Under the pieces are notes generated by a model, which saw only the letters and a list, made by a program, of their open reading frames with translations, was not told the DNA's origin and did not search any database. The translations under genes and the position numbers were made by a program. From Opitutales bacterium (GTDB lineage Bacteria; Verrucomicrobiota; Verrucomicrobiia; Opitutales; Oceanipulchritudinaceae): a stretch of DNA of 60,247 nt. The stretch spans positions 1-60,247 of the forward strand of contig SLNJ01000011.1 in the NCBI GenBank assembly GCA_007133065.1, in the 5' to 3' direction. Positions within the stretch are counted from its first letter, which is position 1. Each line of letters opens with the position of its first letter. Below are positions 18,398 through 29,478 of this stretch, one piece after another.

Positions 18398-19888
18398 TCA
18401 TGAAGCCGTGTACCCTGACGGCAGGTCACGGAGGCTCGATTCAAGGACCTTGGGGTCCTGGAGGAGGAGCCCGCCGTCGGGATCCCGGGGTAATGCCGGG
18501 CGTGGATAGCGCCGCCAGTCTCCATCTTCGACGGCGTCGTCGTACCCGGCGTTCTCGAATCGGGATACCAGGCCCCGGCGCATCGCGTCGCAACGCTCCC
18601 GGTAAAGGACGTTTTCAGCCAGGCTGCGGCTCTCGCGCGGATCGGTGGCGAGGTCGAAGAGCCACTCCCTGTCGTCCGCCGCGGAGTAGATGTATTTCCA
18701 TCGCCCGTCCATGGCCATGTATAGAGCCTGATCACGCTCCTGAAATTGGCTGTAGACCGTCCGGACAGACGGGCTCGACCCGGCGATCCGCGTCAGGTCG
18801 GTGGATTCATCGTACGGCGGCGGCCGATCGGACCCCGCGGCACGGAGGAAGGTAGTCCCGATATCGAGGAGGGAAACCGGCGTCGGACACCGGCCACCCG
18901 CCGCGATCCGCCCCGGCCAACGCACAATCAACGGCACCCGCGCCGCGGCATCGAGCATGGTGCGCTTGCCGAAGCTCCCGTAATCCCCAAGCAGCTCCCC
19001 GTGATCCGATGTGAAGGCGACCAGCGTATTCTCCGCCTCCGGTCCCAAAGCGTCGAGGATGCGGCCGACGTTGTAATCGATGAACGAGATGCACGAATAG
19101 TACGCCGCCCGCATGGTGCGCAGGAGAAAGTCGTCCGTACCGGCGTCCTTGTACTTGTAGCGATTCTGAACCCGGTTCCAATAGGTCAGGAGGTGATCGT
19201 ATCGATCCGGTCGGTACGGTAGGTCCATATCGGCACAGCGGTAGAGCTTCGTCCACGGGGCCGGGTTCTCAAACGGGGGATGCGGTTTGATGAAGCTGCT
19301 CCACAGGAAGAACGGCCGGTCGCGGTCCCGCCGTTCGAGGAAGGCGATCGACCGGTCCGCCACCCACCAACTCTCGTGCAGGTGCTGCGGCAGCTGGGAG
19401 GGTTGCGGGATGTAGTAGTACTCGCTTCTGTGCCCGTGAGGCTCGGTGACATGCCCATACCCGTGCTCGCGTAGGTGGTCTACGAAGTCGCTGCCCTCGT
19501 ACTGAATTTCCTCCGATACATCGCGGGTCTCGAATCCCCACATTCTCCGATGATCGGGGGTGAAGTGCATCTTGCCGGCACCGTGCGTCTGGTATCCGAG
19601 CTCCGCGAGTCCCTCCATGAAACTCGGGATGTTCTGGGGCATCGGGGCGTTGTCGTAACAGCCGGTCGCGTGGGGCGGCAGCCCGGTGACCATCGAACAC
19701 CGCCCAGGCACGCAGACCGGCGAGGGCGTGTAACAACGGTCGAAGCTCACCCCCTCCTGGGTGAGACGGTCCAGCGCCGGCGTACGGATGCGCGCATTAC
19801 CGAGCGCCGCGATCGTGTCGTAACGCTGCTGGTCGGTGAACAGAAGGAGGATATTGGGGCGATCGCGCCCCCCGGGTTGCGCACTCAT
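18398..19888 (-). CDS. Type I sulfatase with CVPGR signature
   Basis: A 496-residue sulfatase. The first metal site is NILLLFTDQQRYDT, the modification signature is CVPGR (Cys59) within SPVCVPGRCSMVTG, then GAGKMHF, FIKPHPPFE and the second metal site VAFTSDHGELLGDY. The signature has Gly where CxP(S/A)R is usual, but it keeps the Cys, Pro and Arg, so it is probably still modified. There is no signal peptide. The ATG at 19888 is chosen; a TTG six bases upstream is in frame. Together with the sulfatase at 12160 and the remnant at 14280 it forms a local group of sulfatase genes. Confidence 0.88.
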   Translation of the reverse strand: MSAQPGGRDRPNILLLFTDQQRYDTIAALGNARIRTPALDRLTQEGVSFDRCYTPSPVCVPGRCSMVTGLPPHATGCYDNAPMPQNIPSFMEGLAELGYQTHGAGKMHFTPDHRRMWGFETRDVSEEIQYEGSDFVDHLREHGYGHVTEPHGHRSEYYYIPQPSQLPQHLHESWWVADRSIAFLERRDRDRPFFLWSSFIKPHPPFENPAPWTKLYRCADMDLPYRPDRYDHLLTYWNRVQNRYKYKDAGTDDFLLRTMRAAYYSCISFIDYNVGRILDALGPEAENTLVAFTSDHGELLGDYGSFGKRTMLDAAARVPLIVRWPGRIAAGGRCPTPVSLLDIGTTFLRAAGSDRPPPYDESTDLTRIAGSSPSVRTVYSQFQERDQALYMAMDGRWKYIYSAADDREWLFDLATDPRESRSLAENVLYRERCDAMRRGLVSRFENAGYDDAVEDGDWRRYPRPALPRDPDGGLLLQDPKVLESSLRDLPSGYTAS

Positions 19889-20141
19889 AAGCAATGTCTA
19901 CGATCCGGTTCCCAACGCCGCAATCGAAAACACTCTCCATGCGGTTACTCCTTCCCCGAGAGCTCCGGCAACGCGTCCGTTTCCTTCCATGCCCCGCCCT
20001 CTTCGACTTCGCGGATCGATATCTCCTCGACATACCGATCCAGCACCTGCGAGCGCCCATTTTCAGTGGAGAGCTGTTGGAGTTTGGTTTCGGAGGAATA
20101 TATTTGCCAGGAAATGGGATCGCGGTTATCGTAATAACGTC

Positions 20142-21542
20142 GTGAACGGGATCTTCAGACAGCTGGCACTGGCCGCCCTGTTGCTCGTACCGCTCGCCGG
20201 AGCCGCGGAATCGGCCGGGCAGGGTGCCTCCCCGGAGGTGACCGTGGTCCGGATTCAAGGCCCCATTGGGCAGACGCAGCAGGACTATATCCAGAGGGGA
20301 ATCCTGGCCGCCGATGAAGCAGGCTCGGAGTTGCTGATCATCAAACTCGACACTCCGGGCGGACTCCTGAACGTGACGCAGAAGATTGTGCAGGACATCC
20401 TGGCGTCCCCGGTTCCGGTCGCCGTGTATGTGTATCCGCGGGGGGCGAGCGCGGGCAGCGCCGGACTCTTCATCACCCTCTCCGCCCACGTTGCTGCAAT
20501 GGCCCCGGCGACCAACATCGGGGCTGCATCGCCGGTGCAGATGGGGTCGGGGGCGGCGCTGACCCCCCCTCCAAACCGGCCGAACGGCGAGGAAGAGGAC
20601 TCCGGCGACGTGGAGGAGAATGACGGCGAACGCCAGATGACGACGCAGGAGCGCAAGATGTTCGAGTACGCGGAGAGCTACGTGGAGGCGATTGCCCGGC
20701 TGCGCGACCGCAACGTGGAGTGGGCCAAGGCTGCGGTGCGCGATGCGGCGGCGATTCCGGCGGACGAAGCACTCGAGAAACGCGTGATCGACCTTATTGC
20801 CGAGGATCTCAGAGATCTGCTTGAGAAGGTAGACTCCTGGGAGATCGAGGATCGGGTGCTGAACACCGCCGCGGCGAAGATCACTCGAATCGAAATGACG
20901 CCGGGAGAACGGTTCCTGAAGTTCCTGTTCAACCCGCAGATCATGTTCATCCTAATGTTGGTGGCGATCTACGGCATCATTGGAGAACTGAGCAACCCGG
21001 GCGCAATCTTCCCGGGAACAGCCGGTGTGATCGCGCTCGTGTTGCTACTCTATGCGGTTGCCGCGGTACCGGTAAACATTGCCGGATTCCTGCTGATCGC
21101 ATTCGCGATCGCGCTGATGCTGGCAGAACTGTTCACCCCCTCGTTCGGGTTGTTGACCGTGGGGGGCGCGATATCGTTCGCCCTCGGTTCGCTGATGCTC
21201 TTTGACGATCTCGGCCCCGCCTTCGCGCTCTCCTGGTATTACATCGTCCCGGCTGCGATTTTGACCGCGTTATTTTTCTCGTTCGTCGTGAGTTCCGGGC
21301 TCCGCGCCCAGTTGACGGGCGTCAAAATGGGCAGCGAGACCTTGCGGGGCCGGAGGGTGAAGGCCGTGCGGGATGTCGGTCCCGACGGCGGCAAAGTGTA
21401 TTTTGATGGCGAATACTGGAATGCCGTCAGCCGCACGGAGATTCCAGCCGGATCGTTTTGCCGAATACTTGGAAACCGAGGTTTGACCCTGGATGTCGAA
21501 CCGCTTGGGGATCAGTCGGAAAACGGAGGAGATCGATCATGA
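20142..21542 (+). CDS. NfeD family membrane-bound serine protease-like protein
   Basis: A 466-residue NfeD1-type protein. A signal sequence (LALAALLLVPLAGAAESA) is followed by a ClpP-like serine protease domain (LLIIKLDTPGGLLNVTQKIV, YVYPRGASAGSAGLFI with the likely nucleophile Ser), then several membrane helices (about residues 275-390) and a C-terminal OB-fold (GRRVKAVRDVG, YWNAVSRTEIPAG). NfeD proteins work with stomatin/slipin partners in membrane quality control; the next gene is such a slipin, and the stop and start codons overlap (ATGA). The GTG at 20142 is chosen because it opens the signal peptide; no strong ribosome binding site is seen, so the start is uncertain. A charged Glu-rich insert follows the protease core. 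Confidence 0.85.
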   Translation: MNGIFRQLALAALLLVPLAGAAESAGQGASPEVTVVRIQGPIGQTQQDYIQRGILAADEAGSELLIIKLDTPGGLLNVTQKIVQDILASPVPVAVYVYPRGASAGSAGLFITLSAHVAAMAPATNIGAASPVQMGSGAALTPPPNRPNGEEEDSGDVEENDGERQMTTQERKMFEYAESYVEAIARLRDRNVEWAKAAVRDAAAIPADEALEKRVIDLIAEDLRDLLEKVDSWEIEDRVLNTAAAKITRIEMTPGERFLKFLFNPQIMFILMLVAIYGIIGELSNPGAIFPGTAGVIALVLLLYAVAAVPVNIAGFLLIAFAIALMLAELFTPSFGLLTVGGAISFALGSLMLFDDLGPAFALSWYYIVPAAILTALFFSFVVSSGLRAQLTGVKMGSETLRGRRVKAVRDVGPDGGKVYFDGEYWNAVSRTEIPAGSFCRILGNRGLTLDVEPLGDQSENGGDRS

Positions 21543-22492
21543 ATGACGCTGGAGAAATCTTTAACCTGATGGTATGGGTCGTAACGATATTTGTTCTGGC
21601 GCTGCTAATCCTTCCGCAGATGTTTCGCATTCTGCGCGAGTATGAACGCGGCGTCGTGTTCCGCCTCGGAAAACTACTTTGCGCGAAAGGGCCGGGGCTG
21701 ATCATTCTAATCCCCTTTATTGATAAGATGGTACGCGTGGACCTGAGGGTGGTGACCTCGAACGTCCCGAAGCAGGAGATCATCACACGCGACAACGTCC
21801 CGGTTACGGTCGATGCGATCACGTATTTCAAGGTGGTCGATGCGGAGGCCGCGATCGTCAATGTCGAGAACTACCTCGAGGCCACTTCCCTGTTCGCGCA
21901 GACGACGTTGCGCAGCGTGATCGGCCAGGTCGAACTCGATCACTTGTTGGCGGAGCGAGACCGGATCAACCAGTCGATCCAGGAAATCCTGGACCGCCAG
22001 ACGGATCCGTGGGGCGTCAAAGTCATCTCGGTCGAGGTCAAGGACGTGGTGCTTCCGGATAACATGAAACGGGCCATGGCGCGCCAGGCCGAGACCGAAC
22101 GGGAACGCCGCGCGAAGGTTATCAACGCGCTTGGTGAATTCCAGGCTGCCAAGAAACTGGTCGAAGCCGGGAAGATGATCAGCCGACAGCCGGTGGCGCT
22201 CCAACTCCGGTTTCTGCAGACGATGTCTGAGATTGGGCAGCAGAACAATACGATCGCATTCCTGCCGCTCCCGATGGAGTTGTTCCGTTCATTCGAAGGA
22301 TTGGTCTCCAAGCTCCCGAGCGATCCCGACCCAGAGCGGGCGGCCTCCCCCGAAGCCGATGACCTGGAGGAGGAGATCCCTGGCGTAAGCAACAGAGATA
22401 TCGAAGAAGTCGAGCAGAAGACGGAGCCTGAGGAGTCGAAGCCGGAGGATGAAGAGGAGTCAAAGCCGGAGGATGGAGAGAAGGAAAATTGA
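21539..22492 (+). CDS. Slipin/stomatin-like SPFH protein
   Basis: A 317-residue SPFH-domain protein. One N-terminal membrane helix (about residues 10-30) is followed by the stomatin core: EYERGVVFRLGKL, GPGLIILIPFIDKMVRVDLR, then QTTLRSVIGQVELDHLLAER and VKDVVLPDNMKRAMARQAE. The C-terminal 60 residues are strongly acidic (repeated KPEDEE-type runs), unusual in length but common as a disordered tail. GGAGGAG ends about 7 bases before ATG 21539, and the ATG overlaps the nfeD stop. It oligomerises at the membrane and probably scaffolds the NfeD protease. Confidence 0.9.
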   Translation: MNDAGEIFNLMVWVVTIFVLALLILPQMFRILREYERGVVFRLGKLLCAKGPGLIILIPFIDKMVRVDLRVVTSNVPKQEIITRDNVPVTVDAITYFKVVDAEAAIVNVENYLEATSLFAQTTLRSVIGQVELDHLLAERDRINQSIQEILDRQTDPWGVKVISVEVKDVVLPDNMKRAMARQAETERERRAKVINALGEFQAAKKLVEAGKMISRQPVALQLRFLQTMSEIGQQNNTIAFLPLPMELFRSFEGLVSKLPSDPDPERAASPEADDLEEEIPGVSNRDIEEVEQKTEPEESKPEDEEESKPEDGEKEN

Positions 22493-22669
22493 TTGCGCCA
22501 CCCGGGTTTTAGACTGCTTCCGCGCATTTAACCCGCCGGGGAAACACATCGACAAGTGGAGAGGGGCGTCGACTCCTTAGGCGTTTTCATCCGAAGTCGC
22601 AAAAACTCCTGGCGGCAGCAATTGGGTCAAAGGCCGATACGGCCACGGCGGCAGGTCCAGCCGCGGATA

Positions 22670-24157
22670 TCACGGCAACTGGGTGCGGCCCATCAGGTAG
22701 CGATCGACCTCGCGCGCGGCGCCGCGGCCTTCGTTGATTGCCCAGACGATCAGACTCTGGCCCCGCCGCATGTCACCGGCGGCGAAGACGCCCTCCACGT
22801 TCGTTGTGAACCGTCCGTGCTCGGCCTTCACGTTGCTGCGCGGATCCTTTTCCAGCTGCAGCTGATCCAAAACGGTGGACTCTGGCCCGAGGAAACCCAT
22901 CGCGAGCAGCACCAGTTGCGCGGGAATCGTCCGCTGAGTGCCGGCGACCTCCTGTGGAGAGAACCGCCCGTTCTCATCCTTTTCCCACTCGATGTTGACG
23001 ATCTCAATTCCGGACACCTGACCTTTGTCATCGCCGATAAACCGTTTCGCGGTGACGAGATACTCGCGCGGATCGTCTCCGAATACCTGTTTTGCTTCCT
23101 CCTGTCCGTAGTCGAGCCGGTACACCTTCGGCCATTCCGGCCAGGGGTTGTCGGCGGCGCGATGATCCGGGGGGCGGGGCATAATTTCGAGCTGCGTGAT
23201 GCTCCGGCATCCGTGACGCATGGATGTACCCACACAGTCGGTACCGGTATCGCCCCCTCCGATCACGACGACGTCCTTGTCAGCCGCGGAAATCGGCGGA
23301 TTACCATTCTTAAAGTAATTGTCGAGCAGGTGCTGTGTGTTCGCGTGCAGGTACTCCATGGCGAAGTGTACCCCCTGCAGGGTGCGCCCTTCGATTGGAA
23401 GGTTGCGTGCATTGGTGGCGCCGCAACAGAGCACCACGGAGTCGAAATCCTCCTTCAGTGCCTGAGCCGGAATTTCGACACCGACCTCGCATCCGGCGAC
23501 GAACTCCACGCCCTCTTCCGCCATCAGGTCGACACGCCGCTGCACGATTGCCTTGTCCAGCTTCATATTCGGGATGCCGTACATGAGCAGCCCTCCGATT
23601 CGATCCGCCCGTTCGTAGACCGTAACGGTATGGCCTGCCTTGTTCAGCTGATCGGCGCACGCCAGGCCGGCGGGGCCGGATCCGACGACGGCGACGCGTC
23701 TCCCGGTTCGTGTTTTGGGAGGGTTTGGAACGACCCATCCCTCTTTCCATCCCCGGTCGATGATGGCGCGCTCGATGCTCTTGATCGTAACCGGCGGCTC
23801 GATAATTCCGAGCACGCACGAGCCCTCGCACGGTGCGGGGCAGACTCGTCCCGTAAACTCCGGGAAATTATTCGTCTTGTGCAGCCGCTCGAGCGCCTCT
23901 TTCCACAGCCCCCGGTAAACCAAGTCGTTCCACTCCGGAATCAAATTGTAGACCGGGCACCCGACCGCCAGGCCCTTCATTGTGGCGCCGGTGTGACAGA
24001 AGGGGGTGCCGCAGTCCATACACCGCGCTCCCTGTTCACGGAGCTTCTCCTCAGGCATCTGGAGGTTGTACTCCTTCCAGTCCTTGATGCGCTCGGCGGG
24101 TTTCCGCGCCTCAGGCAGCTCGCGCGCATAGTCTAAAAATCCGGTCAGTTTACCCAT
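22670..24157 (-). CDS. gltD: Glutamate synthase small subunit GltD
   Basis: A 495-residue NADPH-dependent glutamate synthase small chain. N-terminal cysteine motifs [16 protein letters not shown] and CPAPCEGSC bind [4Fe-4S] clusters. The FAD site is [17 protein letters not shown], the NADPH site is [14 protein letters not shown], and the end is [19 protein letters not shown]. It passes electrons from NADPH to GltB, which makes two glutamates from glutamine and 2-oxoglutarate. It lies 51 bases downstream of gltB on the same strand. The start at 24157 ([12 protein letters not shown]) is standard for the family. Confidence 0.95.
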   Translation of the reverse strand: MGKLTGFLDYARELPEARKPAERIKDWKEYNLQMPEEKLREQGARCMDCGTPFCHTGATMKGLAVGCPVYNLIPEWNDLVYRGLWKEALERLHKTNNFPEFTGRVCPAPCEGSCVLGIIEPPVTIKSIERAIIDRGWKEGWVVPNPPKTRTGRRVAVVGSGPAGLACADQLNKAGHTVTVYERADRIGGLLMYGIPNMKLDKAIVQRRVDLMAEEGVEFVAGCEVGVEIPAQALKEDFDSVVLCCGATNARNLPIEGRTLQGVHFAMEYLHANTQHLLDNYFKNGNPPISAADKDVVVIGGGDTGTDCVGTSMRHGCRSITQLEIMPRPPDHRAADNPWPEWPKVYRLDYGQEEAKQVFGDDPREYLVTAKRFIGDDKGQVSGIEIVNIEWEKDENGRFSPQEVAGTQRTIPAQLVLLAMGFLGPESTVLDQLQLEKDPRSNVKAEHGRFTTNVEGVFAAGDMRRGQSLIVWAINEGRGAAREVDRYLMGRTQLP

Positions 24158-24208
24158 GAGACTCGATGGTTGAAATGCAATATTCCTTCGACAGCGCAAT
24201 CGGGGGTA

Positions 24209-27200
24209 TCAGTTCCCGCCGACGCGCGAAGCATCCTTGGTGTTGGCCTCGAAGGCGGCCAGAACGGCCTCCTCTCCGGAGAGCCCGCTCTTTTCAACTT
24301 CGTCGAAGGCGTTGAGCATACGTTCGTAATCCTTCGGCAAGACCTTCTTGAATCGCGGCAACCACGTCTCCCACTCGTCGAGGATACGCTTGCCCTTTTT
24401 TGAATCGGTGTGACGCACGTAACGCTCAACCATTGCCTTGACCTCGGCGATCTCCTCGTCCCGCCCCTCGATCAGCTCGTAGAGGTTGGCCATCGCCAGG
24501 TTGCACCGGCTCTCAAAGGCACCATCCTCGTCGAGGACGTAAGCGATGCCGCCCGACATCCCCGCGGCGAAGTTGCGCCCGGTCCGGCCGAGCACGACGA
24601 CCCGCCCGCCGGTCATATACTCGCACCCGTGGTCGCCGACACCTTCAACGACTGCGTTGACGCCTGAGTTCCGCACGCAGAAGCGCTCGCCGGCCATCCC
24701 ATAGAGATAGGCCTCGCCACTCGTCCCCCCGTACAAGGCGACGTTTCCGGTGATCATGCTCGTTTCCGGATCGAAGGTCGACTGCCGCGGCGGGTAAACG
24801 ACGATCGTGCCGCCGCACAGGCCCTTGCCGAGGTAATCGTTGGCATCTCCTTCCACTTCGATGGTGATCCCCTTTGGGACAAAAGCCGCGAGGCTCTGGC
24901 CGGCCGAACCCTGGAACCTGAGATGGATCGTGCCGTCGGGAAGCCCTTCCGGTCCGTACCGGCGCGTCACTTCGCTGCCGAGAATCGTACCGACCACCCG
25001 GTTGACGTTCAGGATGGGAAGGGACTCCTCAACCTTTTCGCCCCGCTCCAGCGCAGGCCGGCAGATTTCGAGCAGCTTGGTCACGTCAAGGCTCCGGTCG
25101 ATCCCGTGGTCCTGGTCCATCATCCGGTAGGTTCCGACATCCGCCGGCACATCCGGACGCCTCAGGATTTTCGAGTAATCGAGTCCCTTCGCCTTGTAGT
25201 GCGTGATCGCGCGGCGCATCTCGAGGCGATCCGACCGCCCTACCATTTCGTCGATGGTACGGAATCCGAGTTTCGCCATGATCTCCCGCAACTCCTCGGC
25301 CACGAACTTCATGAAGTTCACGATATTGTTCGGGTCGCCCATGTACTTCTTGCGCAACTCCGGATTTTGCGTGGCGATCCCGACCGGGCAGGTGTTCTTG
25401 TGGCATGCCCGCATCATGATGCATCCGAGCGTCACCAGCGGCGCCGTGGCAAAGCCGAACTCCTCCGCGCCCAGGAGGCATGCGATCGCCACATCCCGCC
25501 CCGTCTTGAGCTGGCCGTCGCACTCCAGGTACACCCGGCTGCGCAGCTTGTTCAGCAGGAGCGTCTGGTTCGTCTCGGCGATCCCGAGTTCCCACGGGAC
25601 TCCTGCGTGCTGTATGCTCGACAGGGGCGACGCTCCTGTTCCGCCATCGTAGCCGGCGATCAGGATTGTGTCGGCGTGCGCCTTGGCGACCCCGGCGGCG
25701 ATGGTCCCGACGCCCACGATGGAGACCAGTTTGACGGTGATACGCGCGAACCGGTTTCCGTTCTTCAGGTCGTGAATCAGCTCGGCGAGATCCTCGATGG
25801 AGTAAATATCGTGATGCGGAGGCGGGGAAATCAGTCCGACGCCGGCCGTCGTCTTGCGGACCTTGGCAATCTCCGGAAATACTTTGTGCCCGGGCAACTG
25901 GCCGCCTTCTCCGGGCTTCGCGCCCTGCGCAATCTTAATCTGGAGTTCGCGCGCATTGACCAGGTAATGGCTTGTCACGCCGAAGCGTCCGCTCGCGACC
26001 TGCTTGATCGCGCTGTTGCGCGAATCACCGTTTGGATCGGGCGTAAAGCGATCGGGATCTTCTCCTCCTTCACCGGTGTTGCTCTTCCCGCCGAGGCGGT
26101 TCATCGCGATCGCCAATGCCTCGTGGGCCTCCTTGGAAATCGACCCGTAGGACATCGCACCGGTCTTGAACCGCCGCACGATCGACGCCACGGACTCCAC
26201 TTCTTCGAGCGGAATCGCCGGCGCTTCGTCGAACCGAAACTCCATCAAACCACGCAGCGTGTACAGCTGTTCGGACTGGTCGTTGACCAGTCGCGAGTAT
26301 TCGCGGAACATTTCAAAATCACCCTTCCGGGTCGACGCCTGCAGCAGGTGGATCGTCTGCGGGTTGAAGAGATGCGCCTCGCCGTCGGAACGCCATGCAT
26401 AGACACCTCCCGGATCCAGGGCGTCCACGCCGCTTGATTGCCGTTCCGGGAAAGCCTTGTGATGGCGAACCATAACATCCCGTGCGATGGTGTCGAGGTC
26501 GACGCCCTCAACCCGGGTGGCGGTTCGGGTAAAGTAGCGGTCCACGACCGATTTCTTGATGCCGACACACTCGAAAATCTGGGCTCCGCAATAGCTCTGG
26601 ACCGTGGAAATCCCCATTTTCGACATGGTTTTGACCACGCCCTTGATCCCCGCCTTGATGTAGTTCTTCACCGCATCCTCGAATCCCGTCCCGAGCAGAT
26701 CCTCGTGGATCATGTCGTACAAGCTTTCGAAGGCGAGGTACGGGTTGATCGCGCTCGCTCCGTAGCCGATCAGCAGGGCAAAGTGATGCACCTCGCGCGG
26801 CTCACCCGATTCCAGCACCAGTGCGCATTTTGTGCGCGTCCCCTGGCGGATCAGGTGATGGTGGACTCCGGCCACCGCCAGCAGCGCCGGCATTGGCGCG
26901 TGATCCGCATCGATGCCGCGGTCGGAAAGAATCAGGATGTTCGCGCCGGCGGCGATCGCCTTGTCGGCGGTCCGGAAGAGTTCCTCCAAGGCTTTCTCGA
27001 GTCCGACACCACCCTTGTCCGCCGGAAAGAGAATCGGAAGGGTTGCCGTCTGGAATCCGTCACGGTCGACCCGGCGCAAGCGCTCCAGCTCCTGGTTGCC
27101 CAGGATCGGGTAATCGAGCTTGATCTGGCGGGCCGCCGACTCTCCGGGGTTCAGCATGTTCGGTTCCGACCCGAGGTAAACCACCGTCGAGGTGATGAGC

Positions 27201-28837
27201 TCTTCGCGGATCGAATCGATCGCCGGATTTGTCACCTGGGCGAAGATCTGTTTGAAATAGTTGTACACCAGTTGCGGGCGGTTGCTGATCACCGCCAGAG
27301 GGGCATCGTTCCCCATCGAACCGATCGGCTCCACCCCGGCCTCGCCCATCGGCCCGATGATCATCCGAAGGTCTTCATAGGTGTATCCAAACGCCTTCTG
27401 CCGCTGCAGCACGGTGTGGTGATCGACGCCGTGGAACTCCTCCGGCTCCGGCAAATTCTCAAGCCTGACCAGGTTATCGTCGAGCCACTTCCGGTACGGC
27501 TTCTCCTGGGCCAGCTCCGACTTGATCTCATCGTCCTCGATGATCCGCCCTTGATCCATGTCCACGAAAAACATGCGCCCGGGCTGTAGGCGTCCCTTGA
27601 AAACAATCTGCTCGGGCCGGATGTGGTCGAGCACCCCGGCCTCCGAGGCCATGATCACCAGGTCGTTGTCGGTGACGTAATAACGGGAAGGACGCAAACC
27701 ATTGCGATCGAGAATGGCCCCGACGCGGACTCCATCGGTGAAGGCCATCGAGGCCGGACCGTCCCACGGCTCCATCAGGCAGGCGTGATATTCGTAGAAG
27801 GCTTTTTTCTCGTCGCTCATCGACTCATGGTTGCTCCACGGTTCCGGGATCATCATGAGTATGGCGTGGTGAACCGGCCGACCGGCCAGGGTCAGGAACT
27901 CCAGCACGTTATCAAATTTCGCCGAGTCCGATCCGTCATTGCGGATGATCGGAAGGAGCTTCTCGAGGTCGTCGCCGAATAGTTCGCTGTTGAAGAGCAA
28001 CTGGTTCGCCCACATCCAGTTCTCATTCCCGCGCAGCGTGTTGATCTCCCCGTTGTGCGAGACGTACCGGAACGGTTGGGAGCGTTCCCAGCTCGGGAAG
28101 GTATTCGTGGAGAAGCGGGAATGCACGAGCGCAAGCGCCGTCTTCATATCCGGATGGCTGAGGTCCGGGTAGAACTGACCGACTTGAGTCGGAGTGAGCA
28201 TCCCTTTGTAGATGATCGTGCGCGCACTCAGGCTCGGCTGGTAGAAGACATTCCCAGCCTGAATATCGCTGTAGCGGAGCGCCGACGAACAGATCCGCCG
28301 GATGAGGTACAGCTTTCGCTCGAAGTCCATGTCGTCCTGAACCTCCGGCCCACGGGCCACGAAGAGCTGCCGGATCACGGGCTCGTACGCGACCGCCGTC
28401 GCGCCCAGTTCAAAATTGCGCGTCAGCACGGTTCGCCACCCCAGGACCCGTTGCCCGCACGCACGCACGATCTCTTCAACTTTGCGGGCGCACTGCTGTC
28501 GTAGAATCGGATCGCGCGGGAGAAACACGAGGCCGGCCCCGTATTGGCCGCGGTCGGGCAGGTCGTGGATATTGTTGCCCGGGAGTACCGACTGGAAGAA
28601 TTCGTGCGGCATCTGAAGCAGGATGCCGGCTCCGTCCCCCGTGTTCGGCTCGCACCCACACGCTCCCCGGTGGTCGAGGTTTACCAGAATCTTCAGCGCA
28701 TGTTGAATCAGATCGTGCGATCGCCTTCCCTTGATGTTGCACACAAAGCCGATTCCGCACGAGTCTTTCTCGTAGGAGGGATCGTACAGGCCCTGTGCTT
28801 CTGGCCAGCCGGGGAGGGTTCTACTCTGATTACGCAT
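24209..28837 (-). CDS. gltB: Glutamate synthase large subunit GltB
   Basis: A 1542-residue protein of normal family length. The glutaminase (Ntn) domain begins at Cys27 ([10 protein letters not shown]) after a short propeptide that would be removed. The central and FMN domains follow, with [29 protein letters not shown] and the 3Fe-4S cysteine motif in [15 protein letters not shown]. The C-terminal GXGXG beta-helix domain is also present ([26 protein letters not shown]). With GltD it forms NADPH-GOGAT in ammonia assimilation. The ATG at 28837 is preferred; an in-frame TTG at 28876 would add 13 residues. No clear promoter was found in the upstream 197 bp. Confidence 0.95.
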   Translation of the reverse strand: MRNQSRTLPGWPEAQGLYDPSYEKDSCGIGFVCNIKGRRSHDLIQHALKILVNLDHRGACGCEPNTGDGAGILLQMPHEFFQSVLPGNNIHDLPDRGQYGAGLVFLPRDPILRQQCARKVEEIVRACGQRVLGWRTVLTRNFELGATAVAYEPVIRQLFVARGPEVQDDMDFERKLYLIRRICSSALRYSDIQAGNVFYQPSLSARTIIYKGMLTPTQVGQFYPDLSHPDMKTALALVHSRFSTNTFPSWERSQPFRYVSHNGEINTLRGNENWMWANQLLFNSELFGDDLEKLLPIIRNDGSDSAKFDNVLEFLTLAGRPVHHAILMMIPEPWSNHESMSDEKKAFYEYHACLMEPWDGPASMAFTDGVRVGAILDRNGLRPSRYYVTDNDLVIMASEAGVLDHIRPEQIVFKGRLQPGRMFFVDMDQGRIIEDDEIKSELAQEKPYRKWLDDNLVRLENLPEPEEFHGVDHHTVLQRQKAFGYTYEDLRMIIGPMGEAGVEPIGSMGNDAPLAVISNRPQLVYNYFKQIFAQVTNPAIDSIREELITSTVVYLGSEPNMLNPGESAARQIKLDYPILGNQELERLRRVDRDGFQTATLPILFPADKGGVGLEKALEELFRTADKAIAAGANILILSDRGIDADHAPMPALLAVAGVHHHLIRQGTRTKCALVLESGEPREVHHFALLIGYGASAINPYLAFESLYDMIHEDLLGTGFEDAVKNYIKAGIKGVVKTMSKMGISTVQSYCGAQIFECVGIKKSVVDRYFTRTATRVEGVDLDTIARDVMVRHHKAFPERQSSGVDALDPGGVYAWRSDGEAHLFNPQTIHLLQASTRKGDFEMFREYSRLVNDQSEQLYTLRGLMEFRFDEAPAIPLEEVESVASIVRRFKTGAMSYGSISKEAHEALAIAMNRLGGKSNTGEGGEDPDRFTPDPNGDSRNSAIKQVASGRFGVTSHYLVNARELQIKIAQGAKPGEGGQLPGHKVFPEIAKVRKTTAGVGLISPPPHHDIYSIEDLAELIHDLKNGNRFARITVKLVSIVGVGTIAAGVAKAHADTILIAGYDGGTGASPLSSIQHAGVPWELGIAETNQTLLLNKLRSRVYLECDGQLKTGRDVAIACLLGAEEFGFATAPLVTLGCIMMRACHKNTCPVGIATQNPELRKKYMGDPNNIVNFMKFVAEELREIMAKLGFRTIDEMVGRSDRLEMRRAITHYKAKGLDYSKILRRPDVPADVGTYRMMDQDHGIDRSLDVTKLLEICRPALERGEKVEESLPILNVNRVVGTILGSEVTRRYGPEGLPDGTIHLRFQGSAGQSLAAFVPKGITIEVEGDANDYLGKGLCGGTIVVYPPRQSTFDPETSMITGNVALYGGTSGEAYLYGMAGERFCVRNSGVNAVVEGVGDHGCEYMTGGRVVVLGRTGRNFAAGMSGGIAYVLDEDGAFESRCNLAMANLYELIEGRDEEIAEVKAMVERYVRHTDSKKGKRILDEWETWLPRFKKVLPKDYERMLNAFDEVEKSGLSGEEAVLAAFEANTKDASRVGGN

Positions 28838-29034
28838 AAGCTTGTGATCGAATAAAGATCGCGGAGAACGATGCAATTATTTTTTTAGAATGATTCCAAT
28901 TATCTGAGCATAAAGGGCTTAGTGTGCCGCCCGTAACGGGTGATCCCGCCTGATTTCGGCGGGCGAACCCGATCCGCGCGACCACCGCCGCCCAAGCGCA
29001 GGCGGCTGAACGGCTCCTGGAACCCCTCCCGCTC

Positions 29035-29373
29035 TCAGAAAAACCGGATCGTCTTCGAAGCGACCTTCGCAGACTCTTCCTCAGGAGTGCACGGGGCGTC
29101 GGTGGGAACCGGCGTTTCCTTCTTCGTCGGATTCACCAGGTTCTTGCTCAGCAAGTAGTTTTCCACTTCCTCTCCACTCACATCCGCAAGCATGACGCCG
29201 TCCACAATCACGCAGGGAGAGAGGGGCTGACCCGATTTCTCCACCATTTCAGCGTAAAGCTCGGGATGGTTGATGATATCCTTCTCTTCGAACGCCAGAT
29301 CGTGTTTCTGCAAAATCGCGCGAACGCCTCGACTCCATCCACAATGTGGTTTAAGATACGCAATAATCGTCAT
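29035..29373 (-). CDS. Glutaredoxin family protein
   Basis: A 112-residue thioredoxin-fold protein. The start TIIAYLKPHCGWSRGVRAIL places the redox cysteine at residue 11 in a CGWS site, a single-cysteine version of the usual CPYC. The cis-Pro region is LSPCVIVDGVMLADVSGEEV, which fits glutaredoxins. The last 30 residues (from about NPTKKETPVP) are a low-complexity extension beyond the usual 80-85 residues. It may reduce glutathione-protein disulfides or carry Fe-S clusters. It is followed downstream by gltB on the same strand, with 197 bp between. Confidence 0.8.
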   Translation of the reverse strand: MTIIAYLKPHCGWSRGVRAILQKHDLAFEEKDIINHPELYAEMVEKSGQPLSPCVIVDGVMLADVSGEEVENYLLSKNLVNPTKKETPVPTDAPCTPEEESAKVASKTIRFF

Positions 29374-29478
29374 AACCCTGAATAATCGCCGAGATTCATC
29401 CCCTTGTCAATCGGTTCATTGGAATCGCGGGATGAGGTTTTCCGACTCCTTACTGTAGCACCTCTGAATTCAGAACCC

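Noticed and set aside
24923..26437. Long plus-strand frame antisense to gltB
   Set aside because: gltB is unmistakable on the other strand, and the antisense translation has no domain.
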